From Naematelia aurantialba (Eukaryota; Basidiomycota; Tremellomycetes; Tremellales; Naemateliaceae): 64,000 nt of DNA. The notes under the pieces are model-generated. The model worked only from the letters and a program-made list of their open reading frames with translations, ran no database searches and was not told where the DNA came from. How positions within the stretch are numbered: the first letter of the stretch is position 1; the number at the start of each line of letters is the position of its first letter. The stretch covers positions 62,001-126,000 of the forward strand of contig JAKFAO010000011.1 of NCBI GenBank assembly GCA_021527695.1, read 5' to 3'. A program made the translations under genes and the position numbers. Below are positions 30,636-41,091 of the stretch, in pieces.

Positions 30636-33368
30636 CTATTGCGACCAGCCCCTCATCCGTCCGATCTTCTCTAGAGCTTCCTGACCACTGCCTCCCCTAG
30701 CCTCCCTCAATTTACCTCGCCACTCGTCCTCCCCTTTGAGACCGCTTGCCTCTCTCCACTTTTCCAGCTCCTCCCATTCCACATCGAGTGCCCGTACAGC
30801 ATTGCTCAGGTACCCCAGATCGGACTCGAGTTGTGCAGCACCCTGCGTAGAAAGCGCCCTGATGGACGGTAAAATCATGCTCGTCAGCGTGGAAAGAAGC
30901 GAGAGGGCGAGGGACGAGATCCACGTCGAAAGCACCAATTCGGGTGTCAGGCCGTTGGCATTGGCTGGAGCAGACTCGGATGTTGGATCGTCCGGCATGA
31001 TGGCCGAGTGCTTGGCCGGCGCCAACAGAGCTCGAAGCGACTCGACGTCGATAAACGGCAGCGTCTCAAGCGAGAAGGCCAGAGCAGAGTCTGCCGCATA
31101 GACCTCGAATATGCGCAGAAGATTGAGCAGTCCTTCCGAGACACCCGCGATTGTGTCGGTCGGAGAGAGTGAGAAGGAAGGAATCTGCAGCTCGCCTCGC
31201 CGTTGCGCTTTGTCGGGTTGTGACCACACCGACAGCGTCGGATACGTTTGCAGTTGCGCACGCAGTGGTGAGAGGATGATGCCCTCGAGGAAGGCTTGGG
31301 ACGCACGCGTAAATGACGTGAGACCTTCGCGGGCAGAAGTCAGCGCGATGGCCGGAGACGAGGTCAAGTTGTGGAGTTCAACCGAGTTCAACGGGGACTG
31401 CTGGAGCAATGCAATCGCCCCCAGTGTGGTATGCGGGAGCTGGAAGGTTGACGGTTCACTCGGAGTGATCTTGAGTGTCGTGGTGATTTCTAGCAAATTA
31501 GACAGGAGTTTCTCCTCAAATGCCGAAAGCCGATCCCGGATCGAGCGACATGCTTCCAGCACATGTAGCCCTAGCTGGAACGTGCCCCAATCTTCGGTGG
31601 AGTAGTCGAGACCCTCAAAGTCGAGCTCGTCTGCGGCACCCGATTTGACCCCCGCGGACCTGCCAGCAAGGTCCAGAATGAAGGTTTGGTTTGCCTCGAG
31701 AAATCCGGAGAAGAAAGCATTGAGAGCATCCAGCAGTCCCGGTGCGCCGTAGCCGTGCGTGAAGTCCAGACATCGTTTGATAGCTTCTTCTGCGAAGCCG
31801 AAGGCGGCTGTTGCACGATCCAACAGCAGTCGAGACGCATCATCTCGACCACGAGTGCTGGACGTTGTGTTGAGTGCCGTATCGTGTTTGAGTTGTTGTG
31901 AGAGATAACGCCGCTCGAGATTTGCGTAGGAGGCTTGGAGGTCGAGGAATGGCTCGTACAACGTCGTCTCCCACACACTAGGTACGCTCGTGGTCGTTTC
32001 CGTTATAGCGCCTGGTGTCCGCGAGAAACGGCGCGACATTGGCATGCGCCTCGACGTCGTTCGTTTATCACCTGGCGTTGTGGGACTGCCCGAATGCGCA
32101 GAAGGCGAACCAAGTGTGATACCGCTCGCCACGCCGCCCTGAGTATTGAAGGCCACAGTGTCCAGCACGCCTTGCACCCCTACGCCAAATTCTTCCGTCG
32201 CCGCAAAGGTTTTGATGAGCTCTGGCAGAACCTCGGCGCCGTAGAAATCGGCAATGGAAGACAGGCGTGTCTGGATCGAAGGGGACAGACCGTCGAGCGT
32301 GGTCTGGAGAAAAGCGGACAGAATGGACTGGGCGAGGTGGGCCGGAAAGATGAGGGGAACATGCGCGCGTTCAGCAGAAAGAACTCCCAGGAGTGTGGTG
32401 TAGAACTTGGGGAGAAACACCGACAGCTTGACGGGCGTGCCTGCTTCTGGTGCTGCTGCCTGCGCTGTATCCAGGAGCACGACCCCGTTCCACTCGTCGA
32501 CGACTGCGGCCCGCCTGGCAGCAAAGTAGAAAGTCTGAAACTCCTGCTCTCGGTCCATCATCTCAAACACGTCGTAAAACTTGGCGACGTGCTCAATGTC
32601 GTTCTTCTGTATCGAGTCCTTCAAGGCAGCACCAAGCGCCGTCTCTAGCTCGTTTTGCAGGCTGACCAGCAGAGTGCGCTTGGTCTCGTATTCTGCTGGT
32701 GTGTTTTGGAAGACGACCATGCTTCTGCTCGCCTCGGCTAGACGCTCGCCAGCTTTCTCCCACGACGACGAGGCGACGAGTGAAGTGATCTCGCTCTCGA
32801 GAGTCGACCACGACTCAGCTTCACGTAGTATGTCTCGTGCGGATTCCATGCGTGTCTTGAGCTTGTCGAGATGCGTGAGCTTCTCGAGCCCTTTGAGCAT
32901 CTTGGCTTCGTCGCTGGTACCGTCCTCCAGTTTTGTCTGCCGCGTGACCCGAGCTTGTACGAGGGACAAGGACGACTGGAGAGACGTGGCCGACTCGCGC
33001 ATGAACTGCAGATCGTAAGTCAACCTTGGGACGGTTCGTGAGATATCGTGGATGGACTGTTCGAGCGCCGAGGATGTGTCCTGCGAGAGAAGCGAGAGGC
33101 GGGTGAGGAGCTCATTGATCCCCTTGTCGAGGGGGACCAGGTCTGGCGGTTTCGCAGGGGCACCAGGCGCGAGCTTTGGGAGGTGGGGTGATAGAAGGTC
33201 GTTGATGAAGCCCGCCACATCGTCTCCATGTGCATCGAGACGGTCTGCGAGGGAGGTGAGGGAGGTGGAAGGCTCGGTATCTAGCTCGGCGTGCTCTGGC
33301 GGAGGGGTCCCCAAATCGACGGTGGGAGGCGTTGTGGGCTGCACAGCCATGGCGACTTTGAGCACCAA
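30636..33368 (-). CDS. COG7: Conserved oligomeric Golgi complex subunit 7
   Basis: COG7 belongs to lobe B of the COG tethering complex that handles retrograde vesicles at the Golgi. A single 910-codon frame matches the family in size and layout. Near the N-terminus, after a Pro/Thr-rich lead, comes FINDLLSPHLPKL, then helical coiled-coil material (LLTRLSLLSQDTSSALEQSI, LQFMRESATSLQSSLSLVQA). The block LDKLKTRMESARDILREAES, with WSTLESEI following, and the later FYDVFEMMDREQEFQTFYFA are typical of COG7. The C-terminal half is alpha-helical with low conservation and ends EALEKIGRMRGWSQ. No membrane segment or signal peptide, as expected of a peripheral complex. Two starts are possible: 33368 or the ATG six codons later (MAVQ, 33350). 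It is divergent from the XLF-like gene, with about 200 nt between them. Confidence 0.85.
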   Translation of the reverse strand: MVLKVAMAVQPTTPPTVDLGTPPPEHAELDTEPSTSLTSLADRLDAHGDDVAGFINDLLSPHLPKLAPGAPAKPPDLVPLDKGINELLTRLSLLSQDTSSALEQSIHDISRTVPRLTYDLQFMRESATSLQSSLSLVQARVTRQTKLEDGTSDEAKMLKGLEKLTHLDKLKTRMESARDILREAESWSTLESEITSLVASSSWEKAGERLAEASRSMVVFQNTPAEYETKRTLLVSLQNELETALGAALKDSIQKNDIEHVAKFYDVFEMMDREQEFQTFYFAARRAAVVDEWNGVVLLDTAQAAAPEAGTPVKLSVFLPKFYTTLLGVLSAERAHVPLIFPAHLAQSILSAFLQTTLDGLSPSIQTRLSSIADFYGAEVLPELIKTFAATEEFGVGVQGVLDTVAFNTQGGVASGITLGSPSAHSGSPTTPGDKRTTSRRMPMSRRFSRTPGAITETTTSVPSVWETTLYEPFLDLQASYANLERRYLSQQLKHDTALNTTSSTRGRDDASRLLLDRATAAFGFAEEAIKRCLDFTHGYGAPGLLDALNAFFSGFLEANQTFILDLAGRSAGVKSGAADELDFEGLDYSTEDWGTFQLGLHVLEACRSIRDRLSAFEEKLLSNLLEITTTLKITPSEPSTFQLPHTTLGAIALLQQSPLNSVELHNLTSSPAIALTSAREGLTSFTRASQAFLEGIILSPLRAQLQTYPTLSVWSQPDKAQRRGELQIPSFSLSPTDTIAGVSEGLLNLLRIFEVYAADSALAFSLETLPFIDVESLRALLAPAKHSAIMPDDPTSESAPANANGLTPELVLSTWISSLALSLLSTLTSMILPSIRALSTQGAAQLESDLGYLSNAVRALDVEWEELEKWREASGLKGEDEWRGKLREARGGSGQEALEKIGRMRGWSQ

Positions 33369-33570
33369 GTCGGCGCTCAGCTTTACGCAAACAGCCTTCT
33401 ATAGCCCAGCCAGCTTACGAGACGCCTGACAGGCAGCACCTCTTCAGCACGCAGCGGTCGTGAGTAGAGATAGAACGAGGTTTACAACTTCAATAGGTCC
33501 ACCGCAACAGTTCGCAGCGGCCCTCCACATCCTGCGTCCACTTTTGTTGCTGCTAAGACCTCTTCGACCC

Positions 33571-35144
33571 ATGACAATCGTATGTATCAGATCGCATGTC
33601 ATCTTTCCAGACAGTACGTGGTTCTTGGTCCCTCATACATCGAGATGCTGCCCCGGTGTGGGAGCTACCTGACGAAGGGTAGAAACATGACGATGCCCTT
33701 CTCGCCTCGCCGTGGAAACACAAAGCGGACGACCGCGGGCATGTCTGGCTGTTCAAACATGCTCATCACCCAGATAAGGCAGGATACGTCTTTATCGTGC
33801 GTCCTGTTCCTCTACATCCATCACACTCCCTGTGTCTCGCAACTTGCGCGGACAGGCGCGTCAAGACAGATCGCCCGCGCAACACTGACTGAGCGAACAG
33901 GCAACAGATCTCCAAAGTGTGCTGTTCGAGTCGCTCACAGCCCCTTCGGTGCCCTCCCGCCTTGCGGCTCTGGAAGAGGTCTCGCATATGCGGCGACCGC
34001 GGGCATCGCACTCTACCAGCGATACCAATGTCGAGGACATCGCCAATATGATCGAGAGCACGCTGGACAAGGTCGCTGGGTTGATGGGTGACTGGTGGGA
34101 CGAGGTGACGCTGCAGGTCCAAGAGGATGACTTTTACGTGCGCCCGCATCTGTACATCCTCGGTTCCCAACATTCTAGCAATGGCCAGACGCATCTGCCT
34201 CGGTGTTACACTACAAAGCACTTGGGAGCTGTTCTGACTGACAGCGGTGTAGGACCGCAACATTTTGCTCAGTGCGGAAGACTTCACTTGGATCTTCAAG
34301 CTCACGTCTGTCCCGTCTCCCGCAACTGAGCTCAGCGAGCTAACGGCGGCGCCACCATAGCGAGCTGAAAGACCGGACTCCTCTCGCGTTCATCTCCCGC
34401 CACCTGTTACTTCCCCTGTCGAGCCTCGTAGCTGCCTCGCACGGAGTCTCGATCCCCCGTGGTTCCGGGATGACGACGGTGCTCGCCAAGCTGTTGTCAG
34501 AGGATGGGTGGGCAGAGGACTTGGCGAGTGCTGTCAAGGCTGGACCATCACGTCCGACTGCTTCGCGGGCGGCGAAGAAAGCACGGACGATCAAGGCGGC
34601 CGGAAATGACGAGCACAACGGCCACGCCGAGGACCAGGATCAGGAGGATGTGGATGATCAGGGGCAAGCATACTTGGATGATCAGGAGAACCAGCACCGC
34701 TCGGGCCTGCGAAGCCAAGACAGCGAGACTGCCCGGTCGATCGATCCCACTCCTACACTGCGGGACGAGACACCGTTGCAGGCTTCCACGCCCTCCCCTC
34801 CCCCAACCCCCCTGGGACAATCACCGCGCCCCGTACGACCCCCATCTCCGCCCTCTGATGCCCATGAAGAAGCATCTGAATCTGAACGGCAGAAATCGGC
34901 AACTCCCCTGCCCGTGGCAGCAGCAAAGTCCCCCTCGAAGTCCAAAGACAAAGACAAAGTCGCGGCCAAGGCGGAGGCGAGTCCGGTCAAAGAACCGCCT
35001 GCATCCCAGCGGCCTAGTCAGAAGTCGCGAAAGGAGAAAGAACAGGAAGAGGAGGACGAGATGAAGATGCGCATGGAGGCGATGAAGGCGAAGATGGGGA
35101 AGGGGGGAGGCAGCAAGTTGGGCAAGCGCAGGCTGGCACGATGA
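33571..35144 (+). CDS. XLF/NHEJ1-like end-joining factor with a 9-nt first coding exon
   Basis: XLF-type proteins bridge DNA ends with XRCC4 and ligase IV in non-homologous end joining. Worked-out exons: 33571-33579, 33683-33796, 33901-34137, 34253-34314 and 34361-35144; phases agree and total 401 residues. The head domain shows SPWKHKADDRGHVWLFKHA, then GYVFIATDLQSVLFESL, which parallels the GYxLLVSDLQQVW strand-turn of XLF; then WWDEVTLQVQEDD, FTWIFKLTSV and FISRHLLLPLSSLVAA, at the positions of the family's head-to-stalk elements. The C-terminal 220 residues are disordered, Asp/Gln then Pro/Ser-rich, ending in a charged helix and basic tail (GGSKLGKRRLAR). XLF and Nej1 also end in a basic tail. 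Start is inferred: the frame before the second exon has a TAG that serves as its acceptor, so only the three-codon exon gives an ATG. Evidence is pattern-level; a divergent XRCC4-superfamily member is the main alternative. Confidence 0.6.
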
Positions 35145-35362
35145 TGCTGCATTGAGATCTGGCTCGCCTCGACCTCGAGATAGCACCATCGCCAATGTTG
35201 TACGCATATTGGATGCATGGCGCACGCCTGTTGCGCGAAGTTGTGCGCATATTGTACCTATGTTGTACGCATGTAGCATGCATGCAGTTGCATGAGAGAC
35301 ATGAAGATGCAACACAACCACCGAAACTCATGACCGACTCGTGATAACAGCCGCGGCGAAGC

Positions 35363-37181
35363 CTACTTTGCCCTGCCCACGGCACCCTCCTTCAGCTTCC
35401 TCCCAGCCCCCCCAGCACTGCTCGTCTTCTTCCGGTCCGTCTTGCCAGTCTTGTCCGCCTTCTTCGACGGCACCACCACCGACTCAGCAATGTTTGTCGT
35501 TTTGGCTGACTCTGTCGGTACGCCGGGTTTCGTGACCGCTTCAGGCACCTTTGCCTTCTTCCCCGCAGCTTTCACCTCTCCCTCTGCAACCGCGGCCTTG
35601 ACCTTGGCCTTCTTGCCCTCCTGCTCCGGGCTGGACTCAGGGACCACTTCCTTGTCCGCCTTGCGCTTCTTCCCCTTGTTGGCCTTCTTCTCGCCACCCA
35701 TCTCGACGTCCTTTACCGGCTTGTCGAATCGACCCGACAGCTTGCTACTCCAGATAGGCAACAAGACGCTCGAGCTCATCTTGATGCCGATGCTCAGCAC
35801 GTTCTCCCATCCTTCTGGGACAAGGCCGATAATGCTCGGCACTGCAGCGAGGATGTTTTCCAGAGTCTGGGACGCGGTCGAGGTAGGCGGTGTGGCTATG
35901 CGGATGGAGCTGGGCGGGGTTAGCCGATCACATGACATAGCCAGAAGATGGTGTAGCTTACTAGGAGGTTCCAGTCGAGGGGTGAAAGTAGGTAGAGCTG
36001 ATGGCGCGACCGAGCTCGGCTTTCAGGTCTTTTCGCTGGAGGTTGACGGGGATGGGTTGCCTGGGTTGGTCAGCCGAGCGCGCTCAATTCAGGTGTATGG
36101 TAGGCCATGAGTGGTGGTAGACGACGTGGGGGGTGGAAAGACGTGGGATGGGCGGAGAGACGCTAAAATGGGTGCGGGCTCACTTTTTGGCATCAAAGAA
36201 TATCTTGCCCAACAACCCCGGCATAGACGGCACAACCCTCTCGTCGCACAGAAACAGGTCGTTCTCCCTGGCGAGGTTCCGCCTCGCCTCGAACGGCTTC
36301 CACTTGCCCCGCAGCTTGTCGGTGTCGACTACGCGGTTGATGAATTTGATGTTGTGCTCGGGCGAGGCGAGCAGGTCTTTGTATGTCCGTTGAGGGGGTT
36401 TGGTGATCAGGCAGATGGAGGTCGCGGGCGGTGGGGGCAGGGGCGGATGAGGGAGTTGGCTGAAGGGGAGAGTCAGCGCCAAGCCCGTTGGTTTTTCTCT
36501 GTGAATCGAGTCAAGGGAGCGAGGGAGGGGGGCCACCGGTGTCTGATCAGAAGGAAAGCGAGCGAAGGAGTAGGGGAGTCGAGAGCGCGAGGGAGTATGG
36601 AGTCAATAAAGAGGGAAGGATTGGGGTGGGACTGTGTGATCTGGATATCCACATCTTGCGCTTTCGACTCGAATCAAGCGGCTAGAATCCATGCCTTGCC
36701 CGATCCAGCTTGAACCAGCGTTCCGAGTCCTCCGAGACACGGACTTTCACTTCCGCAAGCAAAGCCTCACTTGAACGACTCCTCGAGTCATCCCTATGGT
36801 CCCAGAAAAAAACAACGCAGCACAGAGGCACATTTGTAGACCAGAGCCAGAGAGCTGCCCCTCAAGATTCAGAGGAAGAGGCATATAGGGCGAGCATGAG
36901 ATCTGGAGAAAAGCTCACATTCGCACGGGCTTCAGGCCCTTTCGCGTACTCCCCCGCTTGGTATTGACCACCAACCACACGCTCTCCTCTCTGCCCAACA
37001 GCTCTGTCGCCTCGCGCTCGGCAGAGACCTTGGCATGATGCGCTAGGAGTGCGTCCGCTGCTTTTCCCGCTTGAGCAGCCGAGAACGACGTCGGCAGCGG
37101 CTCGATTGACCGCTTGGAGCTTGATGGCGATGCCGCCTTGACTCCTGACGCTGCTGCCGCTGCTGATGCTGCTTTCGACAT
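35363..37181 (-). CDS. Ribosomal L1-domain nucleolar protein (Utp30/Cic1/RSL1D1 type)
   Basis: Proteins with a ribosomal L1 domain of this type act in nucleolar ribosome assembly. Worked-out exons 36919-37181, 36184-36459, 35962-36060 and 35363-35909 are in phase and give 394 residues. The N-terminus is Ala/Ser-rich. The L1 domain spans about residues 75-260: VWLVVNTKR, LPHPPLPPPPATSICLITK, YKDLLASPEHNIKFINRVVD, LFLCDERVVPSMPGLLGKIF, then PIPVNLQRKDLKAELGRAIS, SIRIATPPTSTASQTLENIL and IGLVPEGWENVLSIGIKMSS. The C-terminal tail is Lys/Ala/Glu-rich (NKGKKRKADK), typical of nucleolar proteins. The first intron, 36460-36918, is 459 nt, eight to ten times the usual length here. It is convergent with the XLF-like gene, 218 nt apart. 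Whether it is the Cic1 or Utp30 ortholog is not resolved. Confidence 0.85.
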
Positions 37182-37562
37182 GATGAACGCGCTATCGACC
37201 GTCGACGACTGGAAGGCAACTGCTCAGGAAGGTTTTTGCGTCGACTTTTTGGAAAGTTATCAAAACACCTCCACCGTGCTCCAAATCAATACCACGTCAG
37301 ATCTCACAACACCGTCTCCCCAATCTCATGGATTCGTCTTCACTACGCTTTATCATCCCATCTCGGCTTCATCAGTCACGCAGCACTGGGACACCCGACA
37401 ATGTACTGCATTCATCGAATTCATAAAAGATCATGTGCAACGAAAGAGGGCAAGGGCATCGAACAAACAGAAGCGAAAGGGGGTATATCCAACATGTTCC
37501 GATGTTCCGAAAAGCGAAGGCCGGGAGTGGGATGAAGGAGGACAGGTTTTCAACGCTGGAGT

Positions 37563-38114
37563 CTACTCGTCGTCATCGTCATCATCATCGTCCTCCTCCT
37601 CACTGTGAACCACGTCAGCACAGTTGGCAGCGCTGGAGACAGACTGCCACGCAAACGTACACTACGACCTTTGAAGCGGCAGCCTTCTTGGTAGACGCCT
37701 TTTTGGCGCCACCGCCGTATGCAGCCTTTTCCTTCTCGGCACGCTTCTTGTCTGCCTCGGCCTGGTCATTGTAGGGCTACCAGCAATCAGCATCAGGAAT
37801 CATACATTTATTGAGGTGAATTAGCCCACCTTTTTCTCCGCATCGCTCATCTCCTTCCACTTGGCGCCGAGCAGTTTGCCGACCTCGCCAAAACCGACAT
37901 CGGGGTTCTCAGTCTTGATCCGGTCACGGTAATCTTGGACAAAGAACATGTATGCCGAAAGCGCTCTGGGGAGATTGTCAGTGCATAGCGAGCGTGTCTA
38001 GCTGGTCGCTCACCGCTTGGGAGCGTTCGGGTCCTTGTCCTTCTTGGACTTGCGCTTCTTCTCGGGCGCAGCGGCCTTGACCTTCTTGTCCTCTTTAGTG
38101 GAGACCTTGGGCAT
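37563..38114 (-). CDS. HMG-box chromatin protein, NHP6 type, with acidic tail
   Basis: A small non-histone DNA-bending protein. Worked-out exons 38014-38114, 37830-37965, 37661-37776 and 37563-37602 are in phase and give 130 residues. A basic lead ([16 protein letters not shown]) precedes one HMG box: [20 protein letters not shown], then [40 protein letters not shown] and [12 protein letters not shown]. The box starts near residue 30, as in yeast Nhp6, and the hydrophobic wedge residues are kept. After a Lys/Ala linker the last exon encodes [16 protein letters not shown] acidic residues ending TAG at 37563. Yeast Nhp6 has no such tail; it is a feature of animal HMGB proteins. The acidic tail is carried by a separate 40-nt exon, so alternative splicing could in principle toggle it. 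Confidence 0.92.
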
Positions 38115-39579
38115 GACTGTGGGTGCGAGGGCACGGCAGTTGGAAGGTATGATGATGGGATGCGTGGGGACGGAACAAGGTGGTGTATGTGGTGGAGGTA
38201 TGGAAGCAAGGTGAGGGAGAGACAGTCAGTCGTGGTTGGATGTCGCAGGGAGTGGTGGAGAATGCAGGACGGGATGTCGGGGGCCCAACGAGTGGAATTC
38301 GTAATCGATGTAGGGAGGAGGGGTCAAGGTTCGCACAGGGGCGATTCGCATAGGCGAGGACGATAGGCGAGGACGGGGTTGGGAGAGAAATGGACGACTC
38401 ATTCGAGGAAGGCAAGGAGGAAAATGAGATGACAGGTATCGCATTCGGGAGTGTGTGAGACCAGCGATTGGAGAGCAAGTCCAAGTAGTCAGTCGAGGGG
38501 AGATTGACGTGCGAGTGGGTTGTCGAGGGTGACAGTGGAGTACGAGAGATGCCGCGGAGCAGGGGGGGGGGGAACCAAGCCAAGGAAAGGAGGAAACAAA
38601 CACCTGTCAGCGATGTGCATTCTAGTCCGTGGCGTATGAGGACGACAGGCGGCGAGATGGGGGACAATGCATGTACGGCGCCGGCTCACGCGCCTCGTAC
38701 GCGGCAGAGACCCGAGAGGCAAGCACAGCGACGAGGGGAAGAAGAAAGGGGAGGTGAGGAAGGTGGATGCATCCCTCCTCCTCCTTCTTTCCTCCCCCTC
38801 GCCGTCCAAACCGTCTCTCGACGGCGACGCGTCCCCTGAGACCTGGTCTGCACGAGATGCTCGCGAGAGTGCATGGGGAGTATCGCGATCCGGCCCATAG
38901 CAGGGCACCTCCACCTCGGCAAAATCAGGCGCGTCTAGTCTCTCTACGACACCACCACCGCACGTCGCCAATGCACCGCGATGGCGGACGACGAGCTCGG
39001 GGGGCGGGTAGGGGCGCCGGGGAGGGTGGGGGGGAGGCAGCAGGGAGGGGCTGAAGCTGGACGTACCTTGTATGTGAAGCTGTGGTGGAGATGGTATATA
39101 TGTATGGTAAGCACCCCCTGGTTACTGGGTGGATTGGTTGCCGGCGGTTTGTATGGGCGGCGGTTGGGTAGCACACGGCGCTGGCTGGGTTGCTTTGTCT
39201 GTATACTACTGCCAGCCAGCGGGGGGGGGGGGGTGTTTGGCTGGGAACGGAAGCAGATTCCCTCTGCAGAAGAATTACTGCATGGGGTAGATTTACAGGT
39301 TTTAGCGAGAATGACGCGTCGGTGCCACATTGCGGGATTACGGGGAATACCCCGTTACTTAGTGATCCCATCCTCAAGGGAGGGCCAAATAGGTTCCTGT
39401 GCAGGTAAACAACAGGTGCATGCTATGTCGGTACCATGCAAGGAATGGTGATACAATGCAAGAAGGTACAATTCAAGAATGGTAATACAATGCAAGGAAT
39501 GATACAATGCAAGAATGATACAATGCACGAGAACGGTGACAACGTCCTGCTTCAGTGAGAACACCTTGGGCGCAGAACG
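38115..39579. other. Long gene-poor upstream region with G tracts and short repeats
   Basis: About 1.5 kb upstream of the HMG-box gene. It has runs of 11 G (38562-38572) and 13 G (39221-39233), and several Ser/Arg/Pro-rich open frames without domains, which I attribute to base composition. It should hold the HMG gene promoter and leader and the 3' flank of the orphan at 39580. No RNA gene recognised. Confidence 0.45.
39440..39535. repeat. Degenerate 'tacaatgcaagaatg' repeats
   Basis: The word tacaatgcaaggaatg or a close variant recurs about six times in under 100 nt, with spacers of 0-10 nt. The stretch is locally AT-richer than its surroundings. It lies just past the stop side of the orphan at 39580-41091, so it may be 3' UTR. 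Confidence 0.65.
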
Positions 39580-41091
39580 TCATAGAAAAGGACGCGACGG
39601 TGAGAAAGTGCGAGGAAGGCCCGGCCAGACAGTCTTGACCAGTCGCAGATCCACCATGGACCCAACGCGCCTCAACTTCCCACTGCGCAGGTCATCACTC
39701 CCGTCTTCTCGTCCTCGGTCGCTGAAACCATTCTGCCCGCGAGCAGTATGCTGATCGTGCCGATCCCACTCGGTCGGGTGCAGTTCCAGAGTGGAAGCAG
39801 ACGTGCTCGCGGCGCTTAGGTCGTCAATCAGACTCGAGCGCGCGCTAGCGCATGTCGTGGGGTTTGAAAAGTGACTGACTAGTTCTGGGACCGGGAGTCG
39901 CACTTTCTCCGCCCAGCTCGGCTTGGAGACGATGGAGAATGTAGACGCAGTGGATGCAGACAGGGAGTGGTGCCGAGAGGCAGTATAGCTCGCGGTGGAG
40001 GGGGAGGCGGGTTGGTGCCGAGAGGCAGTGTAGCTCGTTGTGTGAGGGGAGGCAGGTTGGTGCCGAGAGACCATGTAGCTTGATGTCCCGGGACTTCGGT
40101 GCGGTCGTTTCGGCAGAGCCGTGTCACATGGCGTCTCGAGCGACGAGAGGAAAGTCAAGTCCTGGCGAGGGCGGGCAGTCGAGTCCCTGGGACGGGGGTA
40201 ACTCGAGTCGAGGGCAGGGAGCGAACTCGAACCGAGGGGAGATAGGTTGCTCGAGCCGAGGGGAGGGAGGACATCGCGTTTCGCCGGATAGAGGTGCAGA
40301 AGCGACTTGAGCTTGTCAGAGAGGGTACGTTTGTGTCCCCTGCTGCGCTGCCACTGCGGCATGAATAGACTAGGAGGGACAAGCGAGTCGGGCGGGTCGG
40401 CGCCGCCTTGCCCTTCGGACTGAGGAGGAATGACATGTATCTCGTGGCCCGCGGTGAAAATCGCCACCTCGCGATGAAGGCGCTGTGTTCGAGGCGGGGA
40501 AGCAGCAGGGGGACCAGGGGGAAGGTCGGGAGGGCGAGCAATAGTAGTGTGGTTGGAGGTGTCGAGAGGAGCTCGGCGGCGAATTGGGATCGGTCGCTGG
40601 ACTGGCGGCGAGAAGGAAGTCTGAATCTTCAATTCGGGCCTACTGCTACCCATCCGTGCAGGTAGCGAAGAGCTCGGAGTTGGAGGTAGAGGATAAGTTT
40701 GGAACGGCCAAAGCGGGCGCTCAATGAGGCGACCACGGTTCATCCCCGCAGGGAAAAATGGGGGTGGAGAAGCTTGAAATGGTCCCAGAGGGCGCTCGAT
40801 GGGGGACACTGCCGACGCAGGAACGGCAGGAAGGGCCATAGCGAACGGGTGACCTCGGGGCAGACCGCTCATCTCGCTGCTCATCGTCTCTGTGCGTCCG
40901 GCACAGGCGAGGCGTCGAGGGTTTGGAGGGTCGAATCCAGTCGATGTATCGCTAAATCGAGTAGTATGCGATGAAGAATGATTTTCGCCACCCGTCCTGA
41001 GCGGCCCAAGGATAGATATAGTCATCGCATCTCGCGAGCTCGAGGTCCGGGGGTCTCCTTTCTCGGGAATGTTTTTCCGCCTAAAACACAA
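39580..41091 (-). CDS. Hypothetical Ser/Pro/Arg-rich protein, 503 residues
   Basis: An open frame from 41091 (MCFRRKNIPEKGD) to 39580. A later ATG at 41025 is an alternative start, and an acceptor-like site (TGTTTTAG) just upstream of 41091 suggests that an earlier exon may exist. The protein is disordered in appearance: Pro-rich blocks such as IERPLGPFQASPPPFFPAG, repeated as IERPLWPFQTYP, and three tandem copies of a 15-residue SRHQPASPxTxSYTA-type repeat near residues 345-390. A KRTLSDKLKSLLHLYPAK helix and the C-terminal SSLIDDLSAAS and LRRVGSMVDLRLVKTVWPG are the least biased parts. No known domain. The serine-rich motifs suggest a phosphorylated regulatory protein, but this is guesswork. 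Confidence 0.5.
   Translation of the reverse strand: MCFRRKNIPEKGDPRTSSSRDAMTISILGPLRTGGENHSSSHTTRFSDTSTGFDPPNPRRLACAGRTETMSSEMSGLPRGHPFAMALPAVPASAVSPIERPLGPFQASPPPFFPAGMNRGRLIERPLWPFQTYPLPPTPSSSLPARMGSSRPELKIQTSFSPPVQRPIPIRRRAPLDTSNHTTIARPPDLPPGPPAASPPRTQRLHREVAIFTAGHEIHVIPPQSEGQGGADPPDSLVPPSLFMPQWQRSRGHKRTLSDKLKSLLHLYPAKRDVLPPLGSSNLSPLGSSSLPALDSSYPRPRDSTARPRQDLTFLSSLETPCDTALPKRPHRSPGTSSYMVSRHQPASPHTTSYTASRHQPASPSTASYTASRHHSLSASTASTFSIVSKPSWAEKVRLPVPELVSHFSNPTTCASARSSLIDDLSAASTSASTLELHPTEWDRHDQHTARGQNGFSDRGREDGSDDLRSGKLRRVGSMVDLRLVKTVWPGLPRTFSPSRPFL

Noticed and set aside
35442..36713. Plus-strand frames of about 200 codons opposite the L1-domain gene
   Set aside because: Shadows of the minus-strand coding exons; they lack domains while the minus strand gives a full L1 domain across four in-phase exons.
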